The notes under the pieces: generated by a model
What the model saw: only the letters and a program-made list of their open reading frames with translations
Database searches by the model: none
What the model was told of the DNA's origin: nothing
Program-made: the position numbers and the translations under genes
Source of the DNA: Vibrio sp. 10N.286.49.B1
Lineage (GTDB): Bacteria; Pseudomonadota; Gammaproteobacteria; Enterobacterales; Vibrionaceae
Direction: 5' to 3'
Assembly: GCF_002873335.1 (NCBI RefSeq)
Contig: NZ_MCUW01000027.1
Span: 1 to 64,000 of the forward strand
DNA: 64,000 bases
Shown: positions 19,051-27,549 of the stretch, piece after piece
How the letters are laid out: every line of letters begins with the position of its first letter
How positions within the stretch are numbered: position 1 is the stretch's first letter

Positions 19051-20168
19051 AGCGACTCCAAGTAACGTTCTAATGTTACGACTCGGTTGTCCCAACTTTC
19101 GTTATCAACAATCCCTTCTGGCAACAGGTCAGGGCGTGCCTCAAGTTGTCTGAGTGTCGAAATCAACGATGTTTTGTCTTCTACAATATTGATGTGAGTA
19201 CGATAAGGGTCGAGCGCTGGAAACTCTGTAGTGACAATAGGGCGTCGTGCGGCTAGGTATTCTTTTAGTTTTAAAGGATTGCAGGCTTCTATCTGGGAAT
19301 TATTTAAAAACGGTAACAAGCTAACCGTCCAGTGTTGACTATAACTAGGCAATTCAGAGTGAGGTCTAGGCCCAAGGACAAAGACGTTATCTGCCTTTAC
19401 GAGAGGGTTCGACTTCATTTCATTTGGCCCGATGAAGACGAAATCCCAATCAGGCATTTCGACGATAACTTGGTTAAGAAGCTCATAATCGAGCCAACTA
19501 GAAAGGCTGCCATAAAAACCAGCGATAGGTCGGTCGCCATCAGGGAGATCGTTCGCCCGTATGCTTGGGGAAGAAAATAATTGGCAGTCAACCCCATGTG
19601 TTAGTAGGCGCTGTTTATCTACGGGAAATTTGTGTTGTAGCTTCTCACTGGCGGTGAGAATCATATCAGCTTGTTCAACAAGGCGTCTTTCATGCTCGCG
19701 AACCGTGTGGTGGTCTACGCCGGCGAGTGCTGAAAAGTCATCGCCACAATAATACACCACACTTGATTCCCCAAGGGTGCCGCAAAGATCCGCGACTGTT
19801 GGCAGGGATGTCCATAAAATGGGGCTATTAAGGTTGAGTTTTCGTATCCATGGCTTTATTTGAGCACGAGTGAGTACCGCTGCTACTATGCGCCCAAACT
19901 TCGAACTAGGAGCCGGAATAGTTCGCACGTTGATCACTTGAATCGAAGATGGGATGTCCGAAGATTGCATGCCAACCTGTGCAGACTTTCCTCGGCCAAG
20001 TAATTTTTGGCCCACTCGTGTTAGGTCTGCTTTGTTGAAGCGAGGCTGGCGTAAGCCTATGGAATTGACCCAAAGCACTCGTCTTGTATTCGCGATGCGG
20101 CTGATGAGATGTTGCGTGCTAGAAGGCAGAGCCCCGTAGTCTTCGCCAAAAACGATGAGATCATTCAT
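19047..20168 (-). CDS. sypN: SypN-like glycosyltransferase
   Basis: A 373-residue GT-B glycosyltransferase of the TuaH-like type. Its N-terminal part reads NDLIVFGEDYGALPSSTQHL; the C-terminal half has VFVLGPRPHSELPSY and ACNPLKLKEYLAARRPIV, the nucleotide-sugar region. The ATG at 20168 overlaps the end of sypM by eight bases; the frame is open for 49 codons further upstream inside sypM, but those codons do not look like protein. The sugar it adds is unknown. Confidence 0.83.
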   Translation of the reverse strand: MNDLIVFGEDYGALPSSTQHLISRIANTRRVLWVNSIGLRQPRFNKADLTRVGQKLLGRGKSAQVGMQSSDIPSSIQVINVRTIPAPSSKFGRIVAAVLTRAQIKPWIRKLNLNSPILWTSLPTVADLCGTLGESSVVYYCGDDFSALAGVDHHTVREHERRLVEQADMILTASEKLQHKFPVDKQRLLTHGVDCQLFSSPSIRANDLPDGDRPIAGFYGSLSSWLDYELLNQVIVEMPDWDFVFIGPNEMKSNPLVKADNVFVLGPRPHSELPSYSQHWTVSLLPFLNNSQIEACNPLKLKEYLAARRPIVTTEFPALDPYRTHINIVEDKTSLISTLRQLEARPDLLPEGIVDNESWDNRVVTLERYLESL

Positions 20169-20988
20169 GGGTATTCTCCTGCTCGTTATTCTCAACATCG
20201 TGGTCTTGGTGAATCTTTTGTTCACGGATAACAGAGAGGACGTCTGCGTCTGATGACGCAGTGTCAGCAGTGATAGATTTGATGACTTTCGCCGGAGAGC
20301 CTGCGGCGATGACAAAGGGCGGTAAATCGTGGGTCACAACGCTGCCGGCGGCGACAATGGTACCTTGTCCAATGCGCACTCCAGTTTGTACCGTGACATC
20401 TGATCCTAACCAAACATCTTGCTCCAAAACTATGCTGCCAACACGATAATCTTCATCGGGTTCACCTTTTGCTCGCTTGACTGCGTCCAGTGGATGACCA
20501 GAGTAGCCGAAAAGTTGGCAGCGACCCGCGATACGTACATTGTCTTGTAGCTCAATAGTTTGCCCTATTGCCATCGTCACTTGCCAGCCGATGCCGACAT
20601 TGTTACCAATGATAAGTTGAGGGACACTAGCGCTGGGTGTGGTAGTCGAACGCCCGCTGAATGTTGTCTGGCCAGAAATTCTACATTGATTGCCCACACT
20701 GATGCTCACCGGTCCTGAGATGAATGGCAATCCACCGTAAAGATAGAGAGCCTGCCCACACTGTTGCAGACGCCCTTTAAAAGCAGGTGTATAAACAAAT
20801 ACTCGGGTGAGCGTTGCAAAAGCATCTCGAGCAGATGTACAAACAATATAGAGACTTTTGTTGAACCAGCGAGGCGTAGGTAAGCTTGCGTTGCGACACT
20901 GTTTTAAGAAGACAAAAAGACGCGGCCCCCAGGGGCTAGGATGATTCTTCAACCAATACTTTAAATTGTGCGCTGTGACAAAGCTCAT
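20161..20988 (-). CDS. sypM: SypM-like hexapeptide acetyltransferase
   Basis: A 275-residue left-handed beta-helix acyltransferase. From about residue 120 it shows the hexapeptide repeat pattern (IGNNVGIG, VRIAGRCQLFGYSGHPLD, VWLGSDVTVQTGVRIGQGTIVAAGSVVTHDLPP), ending with the AGSPAKVIK motif of sugar O- or N-acetyltransferases. It probably acetylates a syp sugar. The acidic C-terminal tail is unlike the usual family end. AGGA about eight bases before the ATG. First gene of the sypMNO unit. Confidence 0.87.
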   Translation of the reverse strand: MSFVTAHNLKYWLKNHPSPWGPRLFVFLKQCRNASLPTPRWFNKSLYIVCTSARDAFATLTRVFVYTPAFKGRLQQCGQALYLYGGLPFISGPVSISVGNQCRISGQTTFSGRSTTTPSASVPQLIIGNNVGIGWQVTMAIGQTIELQDNVRIAGRCQLFGYSGHPLDAVKRAKGEPDEDYRVGSIVLEQDVWLGSDVTVQTGVRIGQGTIVAAGSVVTHDLPPFVIAAGSPAKVIKSITADTASSDADVLSVIREQKIHQDHDVENNEQENTHE

Positions 20989-21034
20989 TCTGATCGTCCT
21001 TTTAGTATCAAGCGTTTGAGTTAACTAAGAGGGT

Positions 21035-21050
21035 TACAAGAATTGAGCCA
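21035..21050 (-). promoter_or_regulatory. Sigma-54-like promoter of sypMNO
   Basis: Minus-strand TGGCTCAATTCTTGTA. The -24 GG is present; the -12 element is GT instead of GC, so it is weaker than the other three. Support comes from its position: exactly 60 bp from the enhancer palindrome, as at sypP, and 47 bases before the sypM ATG. Confidence 0.65.
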
Positions 21051-21093
21051 TAAAATAATTAGCTAATTATCAATGGCTTGGGTTTGAATTCTA

Positions 21094-22470
21094 TTATTGC
21101 TGAGGACGATTCTCAAATTGAGAAGCAATTTGTGATACCGCAATAGTGAGAGCGGCCAGAATGTAAATGGGCCAGTTGAATCCTTGTGTCAAAAAGGTAC
21201 CAGATATTATCGTGCCGATTAAGCCGCTGTAGACAGCGATAGCCATGGCTTTTAAATAAGGTGGTGCCGAGGTTGTGCTGTCGAGTTTGCGAAGTGTACT
21301 TGTCGCACAGCGAACAAGAGAAACGATAAAGATAATAAACAGTCCTAGCCCCAAAAAACCGGTCTCCGCTAACACACCAAACCATGTACTGTGAACCGCG
21401 TGATTGAGGCCATCCCAATGCGGGCTGTAGAAGTAGTAGTTGTAATAGAAGTTGTTCAAACCGACGCCGAAAATGGGATTGTCGAGTGCCATTTTAAACG
21501 CGGCTTCCCAAGCGTAAAGACGCCCCATTGCTGATGCATCAATGCCAGCTTCTGCTGCTCCTCCGGATGCTCGACTAGAAATACCCGCTACTGCATAGAG
21601 TACAACCATGGCTGTGGAAGCCACAAAAACAAGCAAAGTTTTAGACGGGATTAATCGCCAAGCATAAACGCCCAATACTGCCAGAGAGCCTAGTAAACCG
21701 CCACGGCTTTGCGTCGCAATGACGGCCATCATTAATAGGAGCGAGGTAATGAAAGATAGGGTTCTAAAGCCTTTGTTGATACCGTTGGTTGTGGCGATCG
21801 CCACTGAAAATGCTAATGGAAACATCAATACCAAGGCTAAATCGTTGGGGTCGCCTAACATTGACCCGAAGTCCCGTCCAATTGTGACTCGTGAACCTTC
21901 CACCAATCCAATCCCATTCACCGAATTGAACAATGCAACGCAGCTCACTAAGAAACCCGAAATAATCATGAGAACAGAAAATCTAGACAGCTCCTTGGGT
22001 GAGGTAATGAGCCATGCAATTGCCAACGTCATTATCATGATTTTCCAATAGGTGCCTTTAAACATGGTCATCGCGACGTCACGGTTGGCTGCTAGGAGGA
22101 CTCCAATCAGGACGATACCCCAGAAGGCGAATAGCCAAATAAAGCAGCGGTGCCAAAATAGCGTGACCTGACGGCTGATGAGTGTATGCCAGAGCAGCGC
22201 GGCAAGTGCACCGGCGGAGAGCATTAACGGAATTCTAAGGGGGTAGAGCGCTGGAAATACTTCATGGATTCGAAAAAAAGAAAACACAACAAACAGTAAT
22301 ACAAGCCAAAATGTTTGGCTCAACACCACTAAAATAGCAATAGGTAATAAGCTAATCACCACTGCGAGAATAGGGTGCGGGACCAAATACCAAATAAAAC
22401 CAACGGTCAGCGTCAACACGATACTCAGTGTGCAGTGATGCTCTGTAGTGCTTTGGTGAGTGACTGACAT
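21094..22470 (-). CDS. sypL: SypL-like O-antigen ligase/polymerase family protein
   Basis: A 458-residue multi-spanning membrane protein (10-12 helices) of the Wzy/WaaL O-antigen ligase superfamily, presumably polymerising syp repeat units in the periplasm. The large loop near residues 320-360 contains GVGLNNFYYNYYF and HAVHSTWFGVLAETG; the latter holds the conserved His-containing motif of the family. It directly follows sypK (TAGATG). Its last codons (SQFEN) overlap the SypG-type palindrome used by sypM. Confidence 0.85.
   Translation of the reverse strand: MSVTHQSTTEHHCTLSIVLTLTVGFIWYLVPHPILAVVISLLPIAILVVLSQTFWLVLLFVVFSFFRIHEVFPALYPLRIPLMLSAGALAALLWHTLISRQVTLFWHRCFIWLFAFWGIVLIGVLLAANRDVAMTMFKGTYWKIMIMTLAIAWLITSPKELSRFSVLMIISGFLVSCVALFNSVNGIGLVEGSRVTIGRDFGSMLGDPNDLALVLMFPLAFSVAIATTNGINKGFRTLSFITSLLLMMAVIATQSRGGLLGSLAVLGVYAWRLIPSKTLLVFVASTAMVVLYAVAGISSRASGGAAEAGIDASAMGRLYAWEAAFKMALDNPIFGVGLNNFYYNYYFYSPHWDGLNHAVHSTWFGVLAETGFLGLGLFIIFIVSLVRCATSTLRKLDSTTSAPPYLKAMAIAVYSGLIGTIISGTFLTQGFNWPIYILAALTIAVSQIASQFENRPQQ
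21110..21124. promoter_or_regulatory. SypG-type enhancer palindrome inside the sypL 3' end
   Basis: TTCTCAAATTGAGAA overlaps codons for SQFEN near the sypL C-terminus, so the site is kept within coding sequence. It is identical to the sites before sypA and sypP. Confidence 0.83.
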
Positions 22471-23877
22471 CTAGCGCTCCCTCAGGTATAGGGAAGGGAA
22501 ATTGATATGAGAGAGACGTTGCAATATGAGCGTGACCACTAGCACACAAATAGGGGCGAGCAACGATAGCACAAGGCGTGATTCAACTTGCGTTACTTGG
22601 CTTGATAATGAGATTAAGACGACGGTTAAAAGTATGATAAACGCGACAGGTAATACATTGTATTCTAGTCGCAATAGCCGTTGGCTGACGATATAAACGG
22701 CAATAAAGCGAACAAACCCGACAGTACATAACGTGGTCAAAATACCCATGATGCCCCACTGACTAGCAATGGTTGCTAATAGGATACCTGCGGCTGCGCA
22801 TGCGGAATTAATCACCAGCAATTGTTTGGTTTGCTTGCGATAAAGAATACCAATATTGGTGATTTCAGACAGCTCTTTGAACAAGGCAATAATGAGGACT
22901 GGAACAATATAGTTAATTGCTGAGTGGTAGGTGTCTGGCAACGCGGCGGTAATAAACAAAGGGGCGATGAAGCTCATGCAGGTGGTGACGATACAGACAT
23001 AAATAAGGCCGGCTTGGGTGATTTTAACCGTTTGACTATTTCCGGCTGTTCTAAGGACATTGAATCGTTTTGGCATCCACCACATCCCAAATGGTTGCAC
23101 TAACAAGCAAGCGGCAAGCGCAAACTTTGCCGCGATGGCATACCAACCTAACTCAAGTAATGATGTGCTTGCAGCGAGTATCCATTTTTCTGCCCCACTT
23201 AACCCAAAGGCAACCACACCCGAGCCAACGATAGGGAGGGTGTACCATGTGTAAGTCTGTATCGATTTCAAACTTGATGTTCTGAGCGAGAGTCGATTGA
23301 CCCACTGCAGCGCGATGATTTGAATCAATGTTGAAATGAGGGCCGCCCATAAGATACTGGCAACGGATGCTTGTGTGGTAAGCGCAACGACAATCCATAA
23401 CACTTGGACAAGGCTCGCGGCTGAACTGATGGCTAAGAACAAGCGAGCTTTGTCTTGCATTCGCAACCAAGCGGTGGCAATAGACAACGGCCCGGTAAAC
23501 ATCACAGTGATGAGGGTAAGGACAAGTTCTTGGCGAGTGATGGGCAGTAGCGACTCATTAGGGATGAACAGCGACGCCACTAAGACGATCATAGTGATAA
23601 TGATGGCGACGAAACAAGACAACGTAAACAGCTTACTGGCGATGACATATTGTTTTATTAATGAACGGTAATGTCCTGCGAAGCGATACAGGGCCTCGTG
23701 AAGGCACACGGTGATGAACAAACCAATAAACACGCCGATGGTGGCAAGTAATTCTAATCTACCTATTTGCTCAGGCGCTAGATAACGCGTGATAAAAGGC
23801 AGCATGATCAAAGAAAGACCTCGAGTGATAACAATGCTTAGTGCATAGGTGAGAAACTGATGCCATGATTTATTCAT
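22471..23877 (-). CDS. sypK: SypK-like polysaccharide flippase (Wzx/MATE-type)
   Basis: A 468-residue protein with about 14 membrane helices, of the MVF/polysaccharide transporter superfamily, likely flipping the lipid-linked syp unit to the periplasm. The N-terminus FLTYALSIVITRGLSLIMLPF and the PEQIGRLELLATIG loop are typical of Wzx. I start it at 23877, where GAGG lies about seven bases upstream; a start four codons earlier would include that site. It overlaps sypJ by eight bases. Confidence 0.86.
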   Translation of the reverse strand: MNKSWHQFLTYALSIVITRGLSLIMLPFITRYLAPEQIGRLELLATIGVFIGLFITVCLHEALYRFAGHYRSLIKQYVIASKLFTLSCFVAIIITMIVLVASLFIPNESLLPITRQELVLTLITVMFTGPLSIATAWLRMQDKARLFLAISSAASLVQVLWIVVALTTQASVASILWAALISTLIQIIALQWVNRLSLRTSSLKSIQTYTWYTLPIVGSGVVAFGLSGAEKWILAASTSLLELGWYAIAAKFALAACLLVQPFGMWWMPKRFNVLRTAGNSQTVKITQAGLIYVCIVTTCMSFIAPLFITAALPDTYHSAINYIVPVLIIALFKELSEITNIGILYRKQTKQLLVINSACAAAGILLATIASQWGIMGILTTLCTVGFVRFIAVYIVSQRLLRLEYNVLPVAFIILLTVVLISLSSQVTQVESRLVLSLLAPICVLVVTLILQRLSHINFPSLYLRER

Positions 23878-25069
23878 TGGAAGCCTCATGCAGCATGGCT
23901 GGCTTCGACAAGGACATGATCGACGTTAGGATATCACGATAAACATTATCGGCTTGGTAGTGCTGAGCGTACTCGAGAGCGGCAATACTGATGTTTTCTC
24001 TTGCTAAGTGGTGTTGAGCGATAAACTGGAGCTTGCTCGCCAGAGATGATGCGTCATTGGCGGTGTATTTGATGCAGTTTACCCCGTCGGTGAGTTGGTT
24101 GTCCCAATAAGCCCCGTCGTGCGGTATAACTGGACACAATCCTGCCGCCATTGCTTCTAATATCGATAAGCCAAATGGTTCGTTAACACTTGTTGAGACG
24201 AAGATACTCGAGTTCATACGAATTTCATCAAGATTATTGGGCTGTTGGTGCCAGGTGATTCTAGGTGTATTTTGTGGCGCGACACATTGATCTTGCAGTG
24301 CAACCATCTTACTGGGTCTTATATAGCAAACGTCGCCGCTTATTGGCTGTGTCTGCCGAGAAAGTGCTTCGGTCAATAAATCTAAATTTTTCCATTTGAG
24401 TAATGATGCGGCCCAAAATACACGTGCACGGCTTTGATTGCGTAACCTTGGCCATTGCGCCACGCTCAACCCATTAATAAAGCGTGACGCATTAATATCC
24501 TCTAATGTGAGAGGTTTTGTAGCGGCAGTCGCGGCGAAGTCGCTGTGCTGACTCGGTTGGGGACTCAAGTTTAACGCAATCAAAATCGACTCTACTGCAC
24601 TATCGAGATAATAGATTTTATCAGCGTTCTTTAAACACCAAGCGACAGAGCGTGAGTTTCCAACGGGACCGTGAATAAATTGTAAAACGGGGTAGCCAAA
24701 CCAGCGTTTAAGAAAATACAAAGGCATATCAGAACCAGGCTGTGTCGAGCCAACAAGAAGCGATACTTTTGGTAACCAAGCGAGATAAATCAGGCACCAG
24801 AATAGTCGGTAGGCTAACAACAAATAGAATGCGCGACCTTTTAATTTAGAGACCACTGAAGCGAACGGAATAGAGAGAATATTGACGGGAATGTGGCCCT
24901 GCAGACCCGTGTTTTCCCACCCTTTTGGATGAGCCGTGATAACGCTGACGGTCATATTCGGTTCGTCACAAAGCGATAAAATACTTTGAGTTGCTACTTT
25001 AGAGCCGCCATGAAATGGCATAGGGTCAAAAACAACGATGTGACGTGATAATGTGTTTTGATTAAGCAT
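23870..25069 (-). CDS. sypJ: SypJ-like glycosyltransferase
   Basis: A 399-residue GT-B (GT4) enzyme. HIVVFDPMPFHGGSKVATQSI near the start is the Gly-rich acceptor loop. The C-terminal VSTSVNEPFGLSILEAMAAGLCPV is the nucleotide-sugar motif with both glutamates. It starts within the last codons of sypI (eight-base overlap), so the pair is translationally coupled. Confidence 0.86.
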   Translation of the reverse strand: MLNQNTLSRHIVVFDPMPFHGGSKVATQSILSLCDEPNMTVSVITAHPKGWENTGLQGHIPVNILSIPFASVVSKLKGRAFYLLLAYRLFWCLIYLAWLPKVSLLVGSTQPGSDMPLYFLKRWFGYPVLQFIHGPVGNSRSVAWCLKNADKIYYLDSAVESILIALNLSPQPSQHSDFAATAATKPLTLEDINASRFINGLSVAQWPRLRNQSRARVFWAASLLKWKNLDLLTEALSRQTQPISGDVCYIRPSKMVALQDQCVAPQNTPRITWHQQPNNLDEIRMNSSIFVSTSVNEPFGLSILEAMAAGLCPVIPHDGAYWDNQLTDGVNCIKYTANDASSLASKLQFIAQHHLARENISIAALEYAQHYQADNVYRDILTSIMSLSKPAMLHEASNE

Positions 25070-26264
25070 TGTGCATGACTCCTGTCCAATAACGTTGCGC
25101 TAAGGTTTTTAATGGTCTGAACGCTGCGAAAAGAGAGGTTTGGCGATTGTTTTGATTGGAAATCATGACGTCATATACACGTTGTAATGCATGCGTATTC
25201 GCTTCAATGCTCAGATTATTGGAGATATAGTTGTGAGCTTGTTGGCTAATCTTTGGTGCTAATGTGTCATATTGCTCGATAAGAGTCTGCCAACAGTCCA
25301 GTAACTCACGGTCGTTGTCATACAGTAAGGCACTGACATTGTGTGTGACAAATTCAGGGATACCACCAATGTTTGGAGCAATAATTGGCAGTTGCGCGAG
25401 CCCCGCTTCTGCCACTACTAACCCGAAAGCCTCTTCTCTCGCCCCGCTAATGAACCCGTCGACACCACCTTGTAGCCAAGCCGCCACGTTATCTTGCTCA
25501 CCAACAAACGTGACCTGGTTATCTACCTTTAGGTGCGTAGCCAGAGATTGCAACGCCTGATTAAGCTCACCGTCACCAATAATGAGCAGGTGCGGAGGGT
25601 TGAGTGTTGTCTTCAGCGTGACCAGTGCATTGAGCAGCCTGTCGATACCTTTACGATGTATCAGGGAACCGACCGTAGCAAACAACAAGGTTGAGTGTTT
25701 GATGCCGAGCCTATCTTTAACCCAGCTTGGTTGATGGGTGATAACTGAGGGGTTTGCGATGCCGTTGTGGATGACCTCTAATCTTTGTTTTGGGAATCCA
25801 TCTGATAGTAGGCTCTCTGAAATGGCATGACTCACGGTGACGACCGTTGGTGATAGGTGTATCGCTAACCAGAAACGATCACTCAGTAAGTAATCGGAAT
25901 GCAGCTGTGTGACCAGCGGTGTTTTGGTGTACTTAGCAACGAGATTCATCCACTGGCATGGTGCGCCGCTGTTGACGTGTATCGCATCGACAGTGTTGTT
26001 ACGAATTAGTGTTCTTCCTTTCAATACGAGCGACAACCAATTTTTCACATCAAAGTTAGGCTGGTATCCGCCCATCATCAAAGTGAACGAATCAAGATAC
26101 GAGGACACGCCTTGGGAGATAAGTTTATCGTGTAGCGCTGGGTTATTGGTCCAAACGATGGGGCAGAAGCGCTGGGTTTCTAAGCTGCCAATTAATTGAA
26201 GTAAGCATTGCTCACTTCCTCTAATCCAGTTATCACCAAAATGAACGTATAAAATATTTTTCAT
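25062..26264 (-). CDS. sypI: SypI-like glycosyltransferase
   Basis: A 400-residue GT4 glycosyltransferase. The N-terminal domain begins ILYVHFGDNWIRGSEQCLL, and the C-terminal motif is SGAREEAFGLVVAEAGLAQLPI near residues 273-295. First gene of the sypIJKL unit, with a sigma-54 promoter about 40 bases before the ATG and an enhancer half-palindrome further up. Sugar specificity cannot be read from sequence. Confidence 0.86.
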   Translation of the reverse strand: MKNILYVHFGDNWIRGSEQCLLQLIGSLETQRFCPIVWTNNPALHDKLISQGVSSYLDSFTLMMGGYQPNFDVKNWLSLVLKGRTLIRNNTVDAIHVNSGAPCQWMNLVAKYTKTPLVTQLHSDYLLSDRFWLAIHLSPTVVTVSHAISESLLSDGFPKQRLEVIHNGIANPSVITHQPSWVKDRLGIKHSTLLFATVGSLIHRKGIDRLLNALVTLKTTLNPPHLLIIGDGELNQALQSLATHLKVDNQVTFVGEQDNVAAWLQGGVDGFISGAREEAFGLVVAEAGLAQLPIIAPNIGGIPEFVTHNVSALLYDNDRELLDCWQTLIEQYDTLAPKISQQAHNYISNNLSIEANTHALQRVYDVMISNQNNRQTSLFAAFRPLKTLAQRYWTGVMHNA

Positions 26265-26303
26265 ACTTGCCTCTGATTCTATGCTTATTTAATAAAGGAA
26301 TAG

Positions 26304-26319
26304 AGCAAAGACAATGCCA
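26304..26319 (-). promoter_or_regulatory. Sigma-54 promoter of sypIJKL
   Basis: Minus-strand TGGCATTGTCTTTGCT, with GG and GC ten bases apart and a TTGC -12 core. It lies in the 202-bp sypH-sypI gap, about 40 bases before the sypI ATG. Confidence 0.83.
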
Positions 26320-26390
26320 ATTAAATTTTAACCATAATAACAGTGGGTTAGTGGTTTTTTATAACACAGGTCAGTTCAATGGATGGAATG

Positions 26391-26405
26391 TTCTCATTAT
26401 AGGAA
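26391..26405. promoter_or_regulatory. Degenerate SypG-type enhancer upstream of sypI
   Basis: TTCTCATTATAGGAA: the left half matches the palindrome of the other three sites and the right half keeps only GAA. It lies 72 bp from the sypI promoter, close to the 70 bp seen at sypA. Weaker SypG binding here is an inference. Confidence 0.6.
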
Positions 26406-26466
26406 TCAGATTGAGACGACCATTGAGTAAGGGAGCAAGGACGATGGCTAACGATCAAGAAGGGGC

Positions 26467-27531
26467 TTACTTGATTAGTCGTTGATACAAGCTGATAAAC
26501 TGCGGTACGACAACATCGGTTGAATAGGCGTGTTTAATGCGTTCTCTTGCGGCTTGGCAAATACTACGACGTTGCTGCTGAGATAAGGTCATCCAATGAT
26601 TTACTTGAAGTATCATCTCTTCAGAGGTGTCGACAATCCAACCACTCGAACCCGTCGTAATCAACTCGGGCAGCTGACCAAGAGGAAAACTGATGACGGG
26701 AATGCCTCGCGACATGGCTTCGAGTGCAGCCATCGGTAATCCTTCGAATTGAGAGGTTATCAGGAGTATATCAATGGTTGGCCAGACGGTATTCATTTGG
26801 CTCTGCTGACCATGAAAAACGACGTTATTAGAGGCATGGTTGATGAGGGCTTCTCGCATTGGCCCATCACCATAGATATTAAACTGAGCGAAGTGGCAGT
26901 GCTTGGCGATAGATAAGAAACGTTGGGGGTCTTTTTCTTCACTCAAGCGCCCTACAAACCCTATGGACACGTTTTGGGTCTTATTACTGTCTTTTTTGCT
27001 GTTATCTTCATTAGGGACAGGGACGAAATTATTAATGAACCTTGCACGTGACGATAAAGGCAGCTTGTTAAGAATGAGCTGACTGACGGCAATTCGCTCA
27101 TGATTCATTAGGGAGCTGTAGCGATCAATCCAATCATATATTTTCACACGCCCAGTTGGTGTTTCACCTGCGTGAAAAGACGCGACGTAGGTAATTTTGA
27201 AGGAACGGTGGCGTAATTTCGTGAGTCGACAGAGAATATTGGCTTTATAGCCGTGAGAGTGAATGGTTGTCGGTCCATTGCCATCGAGTTGCGCTGCCTT
27301 GATGGCCAAACCAATGTGCGACCATTGAGGTTGGTCAGGGTAATGGGTGCTCAATACCATGTGGGGCACATCATTTTGGTCGAGCTTATCAACGACCGCG
27401 GAGCGTTCCCCGTAGTCGCTGAGCAGCACGACGTTCACTTGTTGTCCATGGCTTATTAACCCTTTGGCAAGTTCAACCACATGGGTTTCGATCCCACCAA
27501 ACCCGCTGCTATCAAGTACTAGCCAAATCAT
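26467..27531 (-). CDS. sypH: SypH-like glycosyltransferase
   Basis: A 354-residue GT4 glycosyltransferase. LDSSGFGGIETHVVELAKGL is the N-terminal acceptor loop; TSQFEGLPMAALEAMSRGIPV near 260-280 is the C-terminal nucleotide-sugar motif. It lies 18 bases after sypG, so regulator and enzyme share a transcript. Confidence 0.86.
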   Translation of the reverse strand: MIWLVLDSSGFGGIETHVVELAKGLISHGQQVNVVLLSDYGERSAVVDKLDQNDVPHMVLSTHYPDQPQWSHIGLAIKAAQLDGNGPTTIHSHGYKANILCRLTKLRHRSFKITYVASFHAGETPTGRVKIYDWIDRYSSLMNHERIAVSQLILNKLPLSSRARFINNFVPVPNEDNSKKDSNKTQNVSIGFVGRLSEEKDPQRFLSIAKHCHFAQFNIYGDGPMREALINHASNNVVFHGQQSQMNTVWPTIDILLITSQFEGLPMAALEAMSRGIPVISFPLGQLPELITTGSSGWIVDTSEEMILQVNHWMTLSQQQRRSICQAARERIKHAYSTDVVVPQFISLYQRLIK

Positions 27532-27549
27532 GATGCGTTGAACTTAGTA

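Noticed and set aside
20169..20315. Longer sypN with 49 extra N-terminal codons
   Set aside because: The extension lies within sypM, its composition is unlike protein, and the glycosyltransferase fold begins at the later Met.
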